Of a stretch of DNA of 64,000 nucleotides, positions 43,136 through 51,729 are shown piece after piece. The DNA lies in assembly GCA_945957395.1 (NCBI GenBank), contig CAMFKE010000007.1, positions 62,001-126,000 on the forward strand, written 5' to 3'. The position numbers and the translations under genes were made by a program. Origin of the DNA: an uncultured Opitutia bacterium. GTDB taxonomy: Bacteria; Verrucomicrobiota; Verrucomicrobiia; Opitutales; UBA953. Position 1 is the stretch's first letter; the number at the start of each line of letters is the position of its first letter. Below the pieces are notes generated by a model. The model saw only the letters and a program-made list of their open reading frames with translations, did no database searches and was not told the origin of the DNA.

Positions 43136-45682
43136 ATGACCTCTGTGTCGTATTCCGAACACAGCATCACCGTGGCGCGCTTCGACACCAGTCTGCGAAT
43201 CCCCGACATGTGGCAGCAGGAGGCCCTGCAGGCGCTGCGTGAGGGGAAGGATGTGGTCGTGCAGGCGCCCACCGGCTCGGGCAAGACCTTCATCTTCGAG
43301 ATGCTGATGGAGGCGGGCATGCGCCGTCAGGCCATCTACACGGTGCCCACACGCGCGCTCGCCAACGACAAGCTGCGCGAGTGGCGAGAAAAGGGCTGGG
43401 ATGTCGGCATCGCCACCGGCGACATCGCCGAGAACCTGGAGGCGCCGGTGGTGGTCGCCACCCTGGAGACGCAGCGCGGGCGGTTCCTGTCCGGCAAGCA
43501 GCCGGGGCTGCTCGTGATCGACGAGTTCCAGATGCTGGGCGACCCGCAGCGCGGCGTGAACTACGAGCTGGTGATCGCGCTGGCCGAGCCGTCCACGCGG
43601 CTGCTGCTCATGTCGGGCAGTGTGGCGAATCCGGATACGGTGGCGAACTGGCTGCGCTCGCTCGGTCGCACGGTCGAGCTGGTGCGGCAGGACACGCGAC
43701 CGGTGCCGCTTGACGAGGTGTTTCTGGACAAGCTGCCCGACCGCGTGCCGGCGGGCGTCCACGGAATGACCGTGCGTCGCATCGTGCGCGCGCTGATGGC
43801 CGACCTCGGGCCCATGCTCGTGTTCGCGCCGAGACGCCAGGCCGCCGAAGACCTCGCGCGCGCTCTCGCCTCCGCGCTGCCCCTGCACGACTTTTTGGAA
43901 CTCACGCCGGAGCAGAAGGCTCTCGCCGGCGAACAGCTCGGAAGAATGCTGCGCAGCCGCATCGCGTTCCACCACAGCGGGCTCAGCTACGAGCAGCGTG
44001 CGGGCCTGGTGGAGCCGCTTGCCAAGGCCGGACAGCTGCGCGTGGTCGTGGCCACCACCGGCCTGGCCGCCGGCATCAACTTCTCCATGCGCTCGGTGTT
44101 CGTGACCGACCGCCACTACCGCAGCGGCGTCGAGGAGCGCGAGGTGCGGCCGGACGAGCTGCTTCAGATGTTCGGGCGCGCCGGTCGCCGCGGCCTCGAC
44201 GAGCGCGGCTACATCCTGTTCGCCCCCAACTCGCCACGCCTCGTGGAGGCCAAGCCGCTGTCGCTCAAGCGCGCCGAGCGCATCGACTGGGCAGGATTCC
44301 TCGCCGTCATGCGCACGGCCGACGACGCCGGACAGTCGCCCGTGCGCGTGGCCGGCGAACTCGCCGCGCGCCTCTTCGCGCGCGAGCCGGTGCGACTCGG
44401 GCTCGAAAACCTCGCCGAATACGCGGTGCGCGCGCCGCAGGAGGCGCCTCGCAAGACGACGCTCGTGCGGCGCATGTCCAACCGTCACGGCGGCCGCGAG
44501 CGCCTCAAACCGGAGACGAAGGCGTCGCTGCGCGAGGCGTGGCTGCGCCTGGACGACACCTGGCACCCCGCGCTCACTCGCCCCGAGACGCTCGCGACCG
44601 TCCCGGTCGGCTCCGTCTGCAAACTTCCGGACACGAGCCCGCAACGCTACGGCCGCCTCGTGGCGCTCGCGCAGTTCCCGAAGGAAGCGGGCAACGACGA
44701 CCTGGAACTCGCGCCGTGGCTGCTGAAGGGATTGCGGAACGCGGATTGCGGATTGCGGAATGAGAAAGCCCAAGAGGCCGGCGACTCCCGCGGGCGACGT
44801 CGCAACCAATCCGAAATCCGCAATCCGCGTTCCGCAATTCGCCGCGCGTTCCCCTTGGAGTGGTTTGAGAAGACGCTGCCCGCCCGGCTGCCCGCGCTGA
44901 CCGGCGGCGGCAAGCTGCACGGCGCCCTCTTCACGCAGCGCGGCGCGCTCATGGCGCGACTGGACTACTCGGACGCGCTGGTGCGCGTGCGCCGCGACGA
45001 CGGCGGCCACGCGCTCATCAACCCGATCATCGCCGAGGAGGAGCTGGAGGACATCGACATCCACGCGACCGTATCGGGCGCGCAGAGCGGTTCCGGACTG
45101 CCGGCCGACATCTGGCTGCGCCTGGGGCTCATCGACGCGGACGCGCGCCCCACGCGGCGCGGCGTCATCGCCGGATTTTTCCAACAAAGCGAGGGCCTCG
45201 CCATCGCCGCCGCGCTCGAGGACGACAGCTACGCGATACCGGAGCTCGTGCGCGACCTGGCCAATCTGCGCGCGGGCCACCGTTTTCAGGGCGTGGCGAA
45301 CGCGGGCAACCGGCTGGGCGCGGTGTGCCGCATGACCTACCGCGCGATGACCTGCCCCGGCTACCTCGCCGAAGGCGTGCCGCCCGACTACGGCGACGGA
45401 GCGAGCGAACTTCTGGCCAAGCTGGAAACCAACCCGGCGGCCATCGAACAGCTCACGGACGAACTCCTGCGCCGCGGCGACATCGAGCGGGCGGCGGTGG
45501 AGTGGCGCAGCCTGCTCAACCACCTCGTGCACGCCCCGGACTTCGACTGGCCCCGCTGGATGCAGCTCAAGGGCGCCGCGCGCGAATTTCTGGCAAAACA
45601 CCGGGCGCGCCCCGTGTTCTCCGACCTGCCCACGCTGCCCGGCTCACAGCGCGGACGGCACGAGAAGCGCACCAGGTTCTGA
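43136..45682 (+). CDS. Ski2-like superfamily 2 helicase, with an in-frame repeat insertion
   Basis: ATP-dependent nucleic-acid helicase of 848 residues. Motif I is APTGSGKT (near residue 46), motif II DEFQ, motif III LLMSGSVAN, motif V TTGLAAGINF and motif VI QMFGRAGRRGLDERG, placing it near the Ski2/Mtr4 group. The DEFQ form of Walker B is unusual. About 36 residues at 532-568 (RNADCGLRN through EIRNPRSAIR) are encoded by a palindromic repeat and look foreign to the protein. The frame continues beyond it to a helical C-terminal region. The ATG at 43136 was chosen as the best fit. A stand-alone gene with the DUF350 operon divergent upstream. Confidence 0.87.
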   Translation: MTSVSYSEHSITVARFDTSLRIPDMWQQEALQALREGKDVVVQAPTGSGKTFIFEMLMEAGMRRQAIYTVPTRALANDKLREWREKGWDVGIATGDIAENLEAPVVVATLETQRGRFLSGKQPGLLVIDEFQMLGDPQRGVNYELVIALAEPSTRLLLMSGSVANPDTVANWLRSLGRTVELVRQDTRPVPLDEVFLDKLPDRVPAGVHGMTVRRIVRALMADLGPMLVFAPRRQAAEDLARALASALPLHDFLELTPEQKALAGEQLGRMLRSRIAFHHSGLSYEQRAGLVEPLAKAGQLRVVVATTGLAAGINFSMRSVFVTDRHYRSGVEEREVRPDELLQMFGRAGRRGLDERGYILFAPNSPRLVEAKPLSLKRAERIDWAGFLAVMRTADDAGQSPVRVAGELAARLFAREPVRLGLENLAEYAVRAPQEAPRKTTLVRRMSNRHGGRERLKPETKASLREAWLRLDDTWHPALTRPETLATVPVGSVCKLPDTSPQRYGRLVALAQFPKEAGNDDLELAPWLLKGLRNADCGLRNEKAQEAGDSRGRRRNQSEIRNPRSAIRRAFPLEWFEKTLPARLPALTGGGKLHGALFTQRGALMARLDYSDALVRVRRDDGGHALINPIIAEEELEDIDIHATVSGAQSGSGLPADIWLRLGLIDADARPTRRGVIAGFFQQSEGLAIAAALEDDSYAIPELVRDLANLRAGHRFQGVANAGNRLGAVCRMTYRAMTCPGYLAEGVPPDYGDGASELLAKLETNPAAIEQLTDELLRRGDIERAAVEWRSLLNHLVHAPDFDWPRWMQLKGAAREFLAKHRARPVFSDLPTLPGSQRGRHEKRTRF
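44731..44838. repeat. Palindromic word-repeat inserted in frame in the helicase gene
   Basis: A perfect 24-base inverted repeat (arms 44731-44754 and 44815-44838) built from GCGGATTGCGGATT words, separated by 60 bases. The arms continue imperfectly inward. From arm end to arm end the element is 108 bases, a multiple of three, and is read through in the helicase frame. Confidence 0.92.
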
Positions 45683-45693
45683 AGCGAACTGCG

Positions 45694-45791
45694 GATTGCA
45701 GAGTGCAAATTGCAAAAGTGAGTCCTTCGCACGCGCCCAATCGGAATCGCGAAAGCAACGGAAGCCATTTTGCCTTTTGCACTATGCAATC
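45694..45791. repeat. Word-based inverted repeat after the helicase gene
   Basis: Arms 45694-45720 and 45765-45791 are 27 bases long with 4 mismatches, made of GATTGCA, AGTGCAAA and GCAAAA words. The right arm contains the last codons and the stop of rarA. Confidence 0.9.
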
Positions 45792-47140
45792 TGACTTGGC
45801 CCGCCCCGCGCGGCCTTGGAGCGGAGGGCCTTCCAGCGCTCGAGGCGCTCGGCGATGGCGGACTCGGAGCCGTTGGGCTTGGGCGAATACAATTTCACGG
45901 GCGGCTCGACATAGGACTGGCCGGAGACGCCCTCGGGAAATTCGTGGCTGTACAGGTAGCCCGCCCCCTGCCCTTGCGCGCGGTTGAACTTGGTGTGCGC
46001 GTCCTTGAGGTGCGCCGGCACGCGGCGGCGGGGCTCCTCGCGCACCACGCGGCGCGCCTCGAAGATGGCCTCGGTGGCGCTGTTACTCTTCGGGCAGGTC
46101 GCCAGAAAGAGCACGGCGTGAGCGAGGTTGAGCTGGCACTCGGGCAGCCCCACGAAGTCCACCGCCTGCTGTGTCGCCACGGCCACGGTGAGCGCGCGCG
46201 AGTCGGCCAGGCCGACATCCTCGGAGGCGAAGATGACCAGGCGGCGCGCGATGAAGCGCGGATCCTCGCCGCCCTCAAGCATCACGGCCAGCCAGTAGAG
46301 CGCGGCGTCGGGGTCGCCCCCGCGCATGGATTTGATGAAGGCCGAGGCGGTGTCGTAGTGCTCGTCCTCGTTGCGGTCGTAACGGATGCGGCGCTCGCGC
46401 GCGAACACCTCGACATCGGCGAGCGTGAGCGGCGTCTTGAGCGGGTGGCTGAGCACCATCGTCTCCAACGCATTGAGCGCGCGGCGCATGTCGCCCTCGG
46501 CGATGCGCGCGACGGCGGCCAGCACGGCGTCGTCGGCCGTCACGCCGGAGGCGCCCAGTCCTCGCTCCACCTCGGCGAGCGCGCGACGGAGCGCGAGCGT
46601 GACGACGGATTCGTCGGCGGGTTCGAGGCGGAAGAGGTGGCTGCGGCTGAGCAGCGGGGGGATGATGTAGAAGCCGGGGTTGTGCGTGGTGCAGCCGATG
46701 AGGCGCACAGCGCCGGCCTCGACATCCGGCAGCAGCAGATCCTGTTGCGCCTTGTTGAAGCGGTGAATCTCGTCGATGAGCAGCACCGTGCGCCGCTCGG
46801 GGAACGCGCGCGCCTCGCGCAGGATGTCGCGCATCTCGGCGGTGTTCGACAGCACGGCGTTCACGCGCACGCACCGGCAACGCGTCTCGGCCGCGATGAC
46901 CTCGGCGAGCGTGGTCTTGCCGCACCCGGGCGGGCCGTAGAACAGGAGGCTGCCGAAATTGTCCGTGGCGATGAGTCGCGGCAGCAGCGCGCCCTGCCCG
47001 AGCAGCACCTCGTGCCCGAGCACCTCGGACAGTCGGCGGGGGCGCATGCGGGCGGCCAGAGGCGGGCGGAACCCGTGCGCGCCCGAGCCGGACTCCCGGT
47101 CGGGGGAGTCTTCGTCGAAGAGCGAGGGTTCGGAGGGCAT
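45782..47140 (-). CDS. rarA: Replication-associated recombination protein A (AAA ATPase)
   Basis: AAA+ ATPase of 452 residues of the RarA/MgsA/WRNIP1 family, acting at stalled replication forks. Walker A is YGPPGCGKTT, Walker B LLIDEIHRFNKAQQD, with IGCTTHNPGFYIIPPLLSRSHLF (sensor region) and EGDMRRALNALE. The family's C-terminal tetramerisation region has MRGGDPDAALYWLAVMLEGGEDPRFIARRL. The N-terminus QPLA-type element is RPPLAARMRPRRLSEVLGH. Its last three codons and stop come from a palindromic repeat. Confidence 0.95.
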   Translation of the reverse strand: MPSEPSLFDEDSPDRESGSGAHGFRPPLAARMRPRRLSEVLGHEVLLGQGALLPRLIATDNFGSLLFYGPPGCGKTTLAEVIAAETRCRCVRVNAVLSNTAEMRDILREARAFPERRTVLLIDEIHRFNKAQQDLLLPDVEAGAVRLIGCTTHNPGFYIIPPLLSRSHLFRLEPADESVVTLALRRALAEVERGLGASGVTADDAVLAAVARIAEGDMRRALNALETMVLSHPLKTPLTLADVEVFARERRIRYDRNEDEHYDTASAFIKSMRGGDPDAALYWLAVMLEGGEDPRFIARRLVIFASEDVGLADSRALTVAVATQQAVDFVGLPECQLNLAHAVLFLATCPKSNSATEAIFEARRVVREEPRRRVPAHLKDAHTKFNRAQGQGAGYLYSHEFPEGVSGQSYVEPPVKLYSPKPNGSESAIAERLERWKALRSKAARGGPSQIA

Positions 47141-47159
47141 GGGAAAAGGGGTTTCGCGG

Positions 47160-47250
47160 TATACTTTAACGCAAAGGGCGCAAGCGGCGCAACGGACTCA
47201 AGGGTTGAGAACTCGAGGCATCCTCCGGGTCTCCGCGTTAAATGTTTGGG
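47160..47250. repeat. Word-based palindromic repeat between rarA and metW
   Basis: Outer words TTTAACGC (47165-47172) and GCGTTAAA (47235-47242) form an inverted pair. Between them are GCAAAGGGCGCAAGCGGCGCAA and CCTCCGGGTCTCCGCG words. It has no coding potential and lies just upstream of rarA, whose start is at 47140. Confidence 0.6.
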
Positions 47251-47253
47251 CGG

Positions 47254-47883
47254 CTAGGCGCCGGGCTTGTCTGCGCGGACCAGCTCGTAGACGCCGTAGC
47301 CGGCGAGGAGCTTGGGCAGCAGGCGGCGGGGCGTCTTCCAGTCGCCGCCGAGGTATTCGCGGCGGGCGACGGTGATGCCGTAATGCGCGCAGAATTCCTC
47401 GAAGTCGGTGATGGAGACGGGATTGGACGGCTCGCTCTGATACCAGGGATTCGGATACACCCGGTTGCGCGCGCGGTGCCCGTAGCGCACCATGCTCAGC
47501 CGGTTGCGCCAGTGGCCATGGTTCACGAAGGCGACGGCCACGCGGCGGCCGACGCGCAGCGCCTGCAGAACGACCTCGGACGGATTGGACAGTTCCTGAA
47601 GCACGCGCGAACACACCACCCAGTCACAGGAGGCGTCGGGCAGCTCGCGCAGCACGGCGTGCATGTCGCCTTGGATGACATTGACGCCGCGCTCCACGCA
47701 GCCGGCGACCTTCACCGGGTCGTTGTCCACGCCCACGCTGAAAGCGCGCTTTTGGGTGACGAGGTGTTCGAGGAGGATGCCGCGTCCGCAGCCCACATCG
47801 AGCACGCGGGAGCCGTCTTGGATCCACTCGCCGAAGATGCGCAGGTCGGCCTCGTCGCGGAAACTTTTTCTACGGAGTGACAT
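47254..47883 (-). CDS. metW: Methionine biosynthesis protein MetW
   Basis: Methyltransferase-like protein of 209 residues. The SAM-type motif is SRVLDVGCGRGILLEHLV near residue 25. The MetW blocks VDNDPVKVAGCVERGVNVIQGD and ELSNPSEVVLQALRVGRRVAVAFVNHGHWRNR follow. MetW is encoded with MetX in many bacteria and is needed for or stimulates homoserine acylation. Here it starts 9 bases after the metX stop, so the pair is certainly an operon. Confidence 0.94.
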   Translation of the reverse strand: MSLRRKSFRDEADLRIFGEWIQDGSRVLDVGCGRGILLEHLVTQKRAFSVGVDNDPVKVAGCVERGVNVIQGDMHAVLRELPDASCDWVVCSRVLQELSNPSEVVLQALRVGRRVAVAFVNHGHWRNRLSMVRYGHRARNRVYPNPWYQSEPSNPVSITDFEEFCAHYGITVARREYLGGDWKTPRRLLPKLLAGYGVYELVRADKPGA

Positions 47884-47892
47884 GGCGGGGAA

Positions 47893-49038
47893 TCAACGGG
47901 CGTTTTCGAGGAAGCGGCGCACGAGGCGGTGAAGCGTCTCGGAGGGCAGCAGGAAGCCGTCGTGACCCGCGTCGGTCTCGATCTCGGCGTACGAGGCGTC
48001 CTTGCCGGCGCGCAGGAGGGCGAGTGCGATCTCGCGGTTGCGGGCGGGCGGGTAGAGCCAGTCGGAGGAGAATCCGACGACGAGGGTGCGCGCCTGCACG
48101 CAGGCGAAGGCCTCGTGCAGCGGGCGGCCGTCGGCGAGGTCGAAGCGGTCGACGGCCTTGGTGATGTACAGGTAGGTGTTGGCGTCGAAGCGGTCGAGGA
48201 AGGCGCGGCCCTGGTGGCGCAGGTAGCTCTCCACCTGGAACTCGATGCCGAACGGGTCGGCGCCGCTGGCGTCCGGGTGCTTCTCGCGGCCGAATTTGCG
48301 GTCGAGGCTGCGGTCGGACAGGTAGGTGATGTGCGCCATCATGCGCGCGACGGACAGGCCGTTGCGCGGGCCCTCGCCGGCGGCGTAGCGGCCGGAGCAC
48401 CAGCCCGGGTCGCGCACGATGGCGTTGCGACCGACCTCGTTGAACGCGATGGCCTGGGCGTTCTGGCTAGCGGAGCAGGCCATGAGAATCATGCGGCCCA
48501 CGCGGTCGGGGAAGAGCGTCGCCCACAGCATGGCCTTCATGCCGCCCATGGAGCCGCCGATGACGCCGTAGAGGCGGCGGATGCCGAGCGACGAGATGAG
48601 TTTCTCCTGGGCGCGCACCATGTCGCCCAGCGTCATCTGCGGGAAATCGAGCGCGTAAGGCGCGCCGGTGGCGGGGTTGAGAGAGCCGGGGCCGGTGGAG
48701 CCGCGGCAGCCGCCGAGCGAGTTCACGCCGATGACGAAGAACTTGTCCGTGTCGACGGGCTTGCCCGGGCCCACGAGGGAGTCCCACCAGCCGCGCTTGC
48801 GGTCGTCTTCAGCATAGCGGCCGGCCACATGGTGGTCGCCGGTGAGGGCGTGCGGGATGAGGATGGCGTTGGACTTGTCGGCGTTAAGCTTGCCGTAGGT
48901 CTCGTAGCGCAGAGTGAACGCTGGAATCTCGCCGCCCAGTTCAAAGCGGAAGGGCTCGGCGCACACGAAGTCGGCGGGCGCGACGACGCCCACATCGCGG
49001 GCGGTGTCGGGGGAGAGGGACGAGTCGTCGTCGGTCAT
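47893..49038 (-). CDS. metX: Homoserine O-acyltransferase MetX
   Basis: Alpha/beta-hydrolase-fold enzyme that acylates homoserine in methionine synthesis. The 381-residue protein has the nucleophile Ser163 in IGGSMGGMKA, the oxyanion region LTGDHHVAG, and the acid/base residues in GFSSDWLYPP and DAGHDGFL. Signature blocks include GVNSLGGCRGSTGPGS. Acetyl and succinyl specificity cannot be told safely from sequence alone. The ATG at 49038 fits the usual N-terminus. metW follows immediately. Confidence 0.94.
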   Translation of the reverse strand: MTDDDSSLSPDTARDVGVVAPADFVCAEPFRFELGGEIPAFTLRYETYGKLNADKSNAILIPHALTGDHHVAGRYAEDDRKRGWWDSLVGPGKPVDTDKFFVIGVNSLGGCRGSTGPGSLNPATGAPYALDFPQMTLGDMVRAQEKLISSLGIRRLYGVIGGSMGGMKAMLWATLFPDRVGRMILMACSASQNAQAIAFNEVGRNAIVRDPGWCSGRYAAGEGPRNGLSVARMMAHITYLSDRSLDRKFGREKHPDASGADPFGIEFQVESYLRHQGRAFLDRFDANTYLYITKAVDRFDLADGRPLHEAFACVQARTLVVGFSSDWLYPPARNREIALALLRAGKDASYAEIETDAGHDGFLLPSETLHRLVRRFLENAR

Positions 49039-49183
49039 TGCGCGGGCGGGCGTTCGGGAAAGGGAAGCCGGCAAGTTGAACGCCCCCGGGACGCCGGGCA
49101 AGACGAAGGGAAGAAAGAAACCGGGGCCGCATCGCCGCGAAGAGGCAGTCCCGCGGAGGCTATGGCCGCGAGGAACCGGCCGA

Positions 49184-49208
49184 AAACCTCTTCGTGAAAA
49201 AGAGGTTT
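49184..49208. other. Inverted repeat between divergent metX and hexosaminidase genes
   Basis: Nine-base perfect stem (49184-49192 with 49200-49208, AAACCTCTT/AAGAGGTTT) with a seven-base loop, in the 237-base divergent intergenic region. It could be an operator or a bidirectional hairpin. No known riboswitch pattern was recognised around it. Confidence 0.4.
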
Positions 49209-49275
49209 GGTCTGCGAAAATCCATTTGAGCGTGAACCTTTTGCGACGAGGCCGGTCATATCACGACATCACACC

Positions 49276-51312
49276 ATGAAGCTCCCCGCCCGCCTGCTCC
49301 CCGCCGTACTGGCCCTCGCCCCATTCGCCGCGGCCTCCTCTTCACTGCCCCTCATCCCGGATGTTCGCCATGCCGCAATGTCAGCCGAAACGCTTCCTGC
49401 GATTTGGAGCGCCACGCCGGGCGGAGCAACCGCCGGGCTCGAAGCCGAACTAGGCGCCCTGCGACCGAAGGACGCGCCGGTCGCACTGCCCCTCAAACTC
49501 GAGGTTGACGCCAAATCCGTGAGCGCCCCCGAAGGCTACAGGCTGGATATCCGCAAGGACGGCGTGACGATCACGGGCGCCGACCCCGCCGGGCTTTTCT
49601 ACGGGCTCAAGACCCTGCGCCAGCTCGTCGCCCTGCACCCCGCCGGCGTCCCCTGCGGCGTCATCGACGACGCGCCGTCGTTCAAAATCCGCGGCTTCAT
49701 GCACGACACCGGACGCAACTTCCAAAGTGTCGCCAGCCTCAAGGCGCAGATCGACCGCTTCGCCGACTATAAGCTGAACACCTTCCACTGGCACCTCACC
49801 GACCGACCGGGATGGCGCATCCAGTGCAAGGCGTATCCGATTCTCAATGACCCCAAGACGCGCATGCCGGAGCGCGACCCGCTCGCCACCTACTCCTACG
49901 ACGAAATCCGCGAGGTCATCGCCTACGCCCGGGCGCGCCACATCCGGGTCATCCCGGAGTTGGACATGCCCGGCCACTCCGACTACTTCAAAAAGGCCTT
50001 CGGATTCGAGATGGGCGACCCTCGGGCACTGCCGATTTTGAAAGCGCTCATCGCCGAGTTCTGCGCTGAAATCCCGGCCGCCGACTGCCCGGTCCTGCAC
50101 ATCGGCTCGGACGAGGTGCACATTCGGGAACCCCGGGCCTTCATCAACGCCATCACCGCGGAGGTGCGCCGTCACGGGCGAACCCCGATGATGTGGAACC
50201 CCGGCCTGCCCAACGACGGCACCGCCATCGAGCAGATCTGGCGCGACGAGGGCTCCGCCCGCGTTGCCGGCGATAAAAACGCCGGCGTCGTGGACTCCGG
50301 ACTGGGCTACCTCAACGGCTACGACCCGGCGCAAATCGTGCGCCGCTACTACTTCCTTCAAACCTGCCGTGTCGCGGAGGGCGACGCCACGCATCTCGGA
50401 GGTATCCTCTGCTGCTGGCCCGACATCCGGGTCGTCGACAAATCGAAGATCTCCGCCCAAAACGGCGTGTGGCCCGGAACGCTGGCCTTCGCCCAAAACA
50501 GCTGGACAGGCAGGGAGGCGAACGAACCCAAGGCCGCCGCGAACCTCCCCCCGCCCGACTCGCCCCTCGGTCGGGAGTTCGCCGAGTTCGAGTCGCGGAT
50601 GGCGCGCCATCGCGACACATTCTTCGCCGGCGAGGCGTTCCCGTTCGTCAAGTCCGGCCATGTCGTCTGGCGCACCGTCGGCCCGTTCCCCGCCGACACG
50701 CCGGCCGCCGACACGCCCGAAACGAAGATTGTCGGGAGCTACCGGGCCGACTCAGCCACGCTTTCCTGGAAAACCGCCCACGGTGGCGCGATCCCCGTGG
50801 ATATGCTCCTTCCCGCAAAACCCGGGGGGAAAAAGAACGCCCCCCGCATCCCCGGAATCGGCTACGCGCTCACCCATGTGTATTCACCCGTCGACTACAC
50901 CTTGCGCGCCCAAATCGGATTCGAGACCCCGGGGCGGGCGAACCGCCAATACGCAGGCACCCCGGCTGCCGGAGACTGGGACGCCAACGGCGGCACGATT
51001 TTCGTGAACGACGCGCCCGCCCCGGCGCCGGAATGGAAGGCCCCGGGCACGCGCCGGCTCATGTCGGCGTCCTGGGCCACGCCCCACGAGCTCATCCCCA
51101 TCGAGGACGAGGAGCTTTACTGGACCCGCGAACCGGCGGCTCTCTCGCTCAAGGCCGGCTGGAACAAGATCCTGGTGAAGCTGCCCGCCGGCCACCCGGC
51201 TCGAAAAACCTCCTTCGCCTTCCTGCCCGTGAAACAGGACGCGTCCGGGCGCTGGGTCGAGGACACCACCGTGAGCTTCGCCACGGAGCCCAAAGCGGAA
51301 GCGAAGCGATGA
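49276..51312 (+). CDS. GH20 beta-N-acetylhexosaminidase
   Basis: Secreted or periplasmic glycosidase of 678 residues that removes terminal N-acetylhexosamines. It has a signal peptide (to about residue 20), a GH20b-like N-terminal domain ending TGADPAGLFYGLKTLRQLV, and the TIM barrel from about 140 (IRGFMHDTGRNFQ, NTFHWHLTDRPGWR, VIPELDMPGHSDYF). The catalytic Asp279-Glu280 pair lies in HIGSDEVHI. A 220-residue C-terminal region looks like a beta-sandwich. Family recognition is secure; the exact sugar is not known. A strong terminator follows. Confidence 0.92.
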   Translation: MKLPARLLPAVLALAPFAAASSSLPLIPDVRHAAMSAETLPAIWSATPGGATAGLEAELGALRPKDAPVALPLKLEVDAKSVSAPEGYRLDIRKDGVTITGADPAGLFYGLKTLRQLVALHPAGVPCGVIDDAPSFKIRGFMHDTGRNFQSVASLKAQIDRFADYKLNTFHWHLTDRPGWRIQCKAYPILNDPKTRMPERDPLATYSYDEIREVIAYARARHIRVIPELDMPGHSDYFKKAFGFEMGDPRALPILKALIAEFCAEIPAADCPVLHIGSDEVHIREPRAFINAITAEVRRHGRTPMMWNPGLPNDGTAIEQIWRDEGSARVAGDKNAGVVDSGLGYLNGYDPAQIVRRYYFLQTCRVAEGDATHLGGILCCWPDIRVVDKSKISAQNGVWPGTLAFAQNSWTGREANEPKAAANLPPPDSPLGREFAEFESRMARHRDTFFAGEAFPFVKSGHVVWRTVGPFPADTPAADTPETKIVGSYRADSATLSWKTAHGGAIPVDMLLPAKPGGKKNAPRIPGIGYALTHVYSPVDYTLRAQIGFETPGRANRQYAGTPAAGDWDANGGTIFVNDAPAPAPEWKAPGTRRLMSASWATPHELIPIEDEELYWTREPAALSLKAGWNKILVKLPAGHPARKTSFAFLPVKQDASGRWVEDTTVSFATEPKAEAKR

Positions 51313-51357
51313 AAACAAGGCGCCCGCTGCGAAAAACGCAGCGGGCGCCCTGTTTTT
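51312..51357. terminator. Strong bidirectional terminator
   Basis: A 13-base perfect GC stem (51319-51331 with 51337-51349) is flanked by AAAA and TTTTT. It ends the hexosaminidase gene and the convergent small gene. Confidence 0.93.
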
Positions 51358-51379
51358 CCCCGGGTCACCCCGGAGTGTC

Positions 51380-51598
51380 TCAAAGATTCTTCTCTCGAAC
51401 CTGATTATGCAGCTTCTGCGCGATATCGGCCAGCCGGTCGCAGGCCTCCACCAGCCGTACCGCCTTCTCGCGCGCGGCGGCGTCGGTCGTGGTCATCTCG
51501 ATCAATTCGGCGTTGCCGCGCACCACGAAAAGCTGGCCGTTGAGATCGTGCATGAGCTGACGAATGGAACCAAGCGGGGGCAGGGATGAATCGGGCAT
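51380..51598 (-). CDS. Tiny H-box (DHp-like) protein
   Basis: A 72-residue protein consisting almost wholly of a histidine-kinase-type dimerisation/phosphoacceptor hairpin: MHDLNGQLFVVRGNAELIE resembles the kinase H-box HDLNN, then a second helix (AAAREKAVRLVEACDRLADIAQKLH). No ATPase domain follows. It could be a phosphotransfer or dimerisation module, but this is inference. The start is the only ATG; the stop is about 20 bases beyond a shared terminator. Confidence 0.6.
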   Translation of the reverse strand: MPDSSLPPLGSIRQLMHDLNGQLFVVRGNAELIEMTTTDAAAREKAVRLVEACDRLADIAQKLHNQVREKNL

Positions 51599-51729
51599 AG
51601 TGCCGCGCAGGCTAGCCCGCGCATTCGGGGATTAAAGCAAAAAAACCACGCCGGCAGGGGGCGGCGCGCCGCCGGCCTGAGCACGGACAAGGGCTTGCCG
51701 GACGCGCACCGGCCGGCATATCCGGCGCC

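Noticed and set aside
42947-45601. Long minus-strand open frame joined in frame to the DUF350 gene
   Set aside because: It lies fully opposite the helicase gene and is rich in Arg/Ala/His without motifs. Only the last 105 codons match a family and have a good start.
44731-45791. The two repeats around the helicase 3' end as a CRISPR array
   Set aside because: They are inverted, not direct, repeats. Each has a single spacer and the two do not share exact sequence.
49039-49275. Possible SAM riboswitch upstream of metX
   Set aside because: I compared the leader with SAM-I and SAM-II core words and found no match. Only a simple hairpin was seen.
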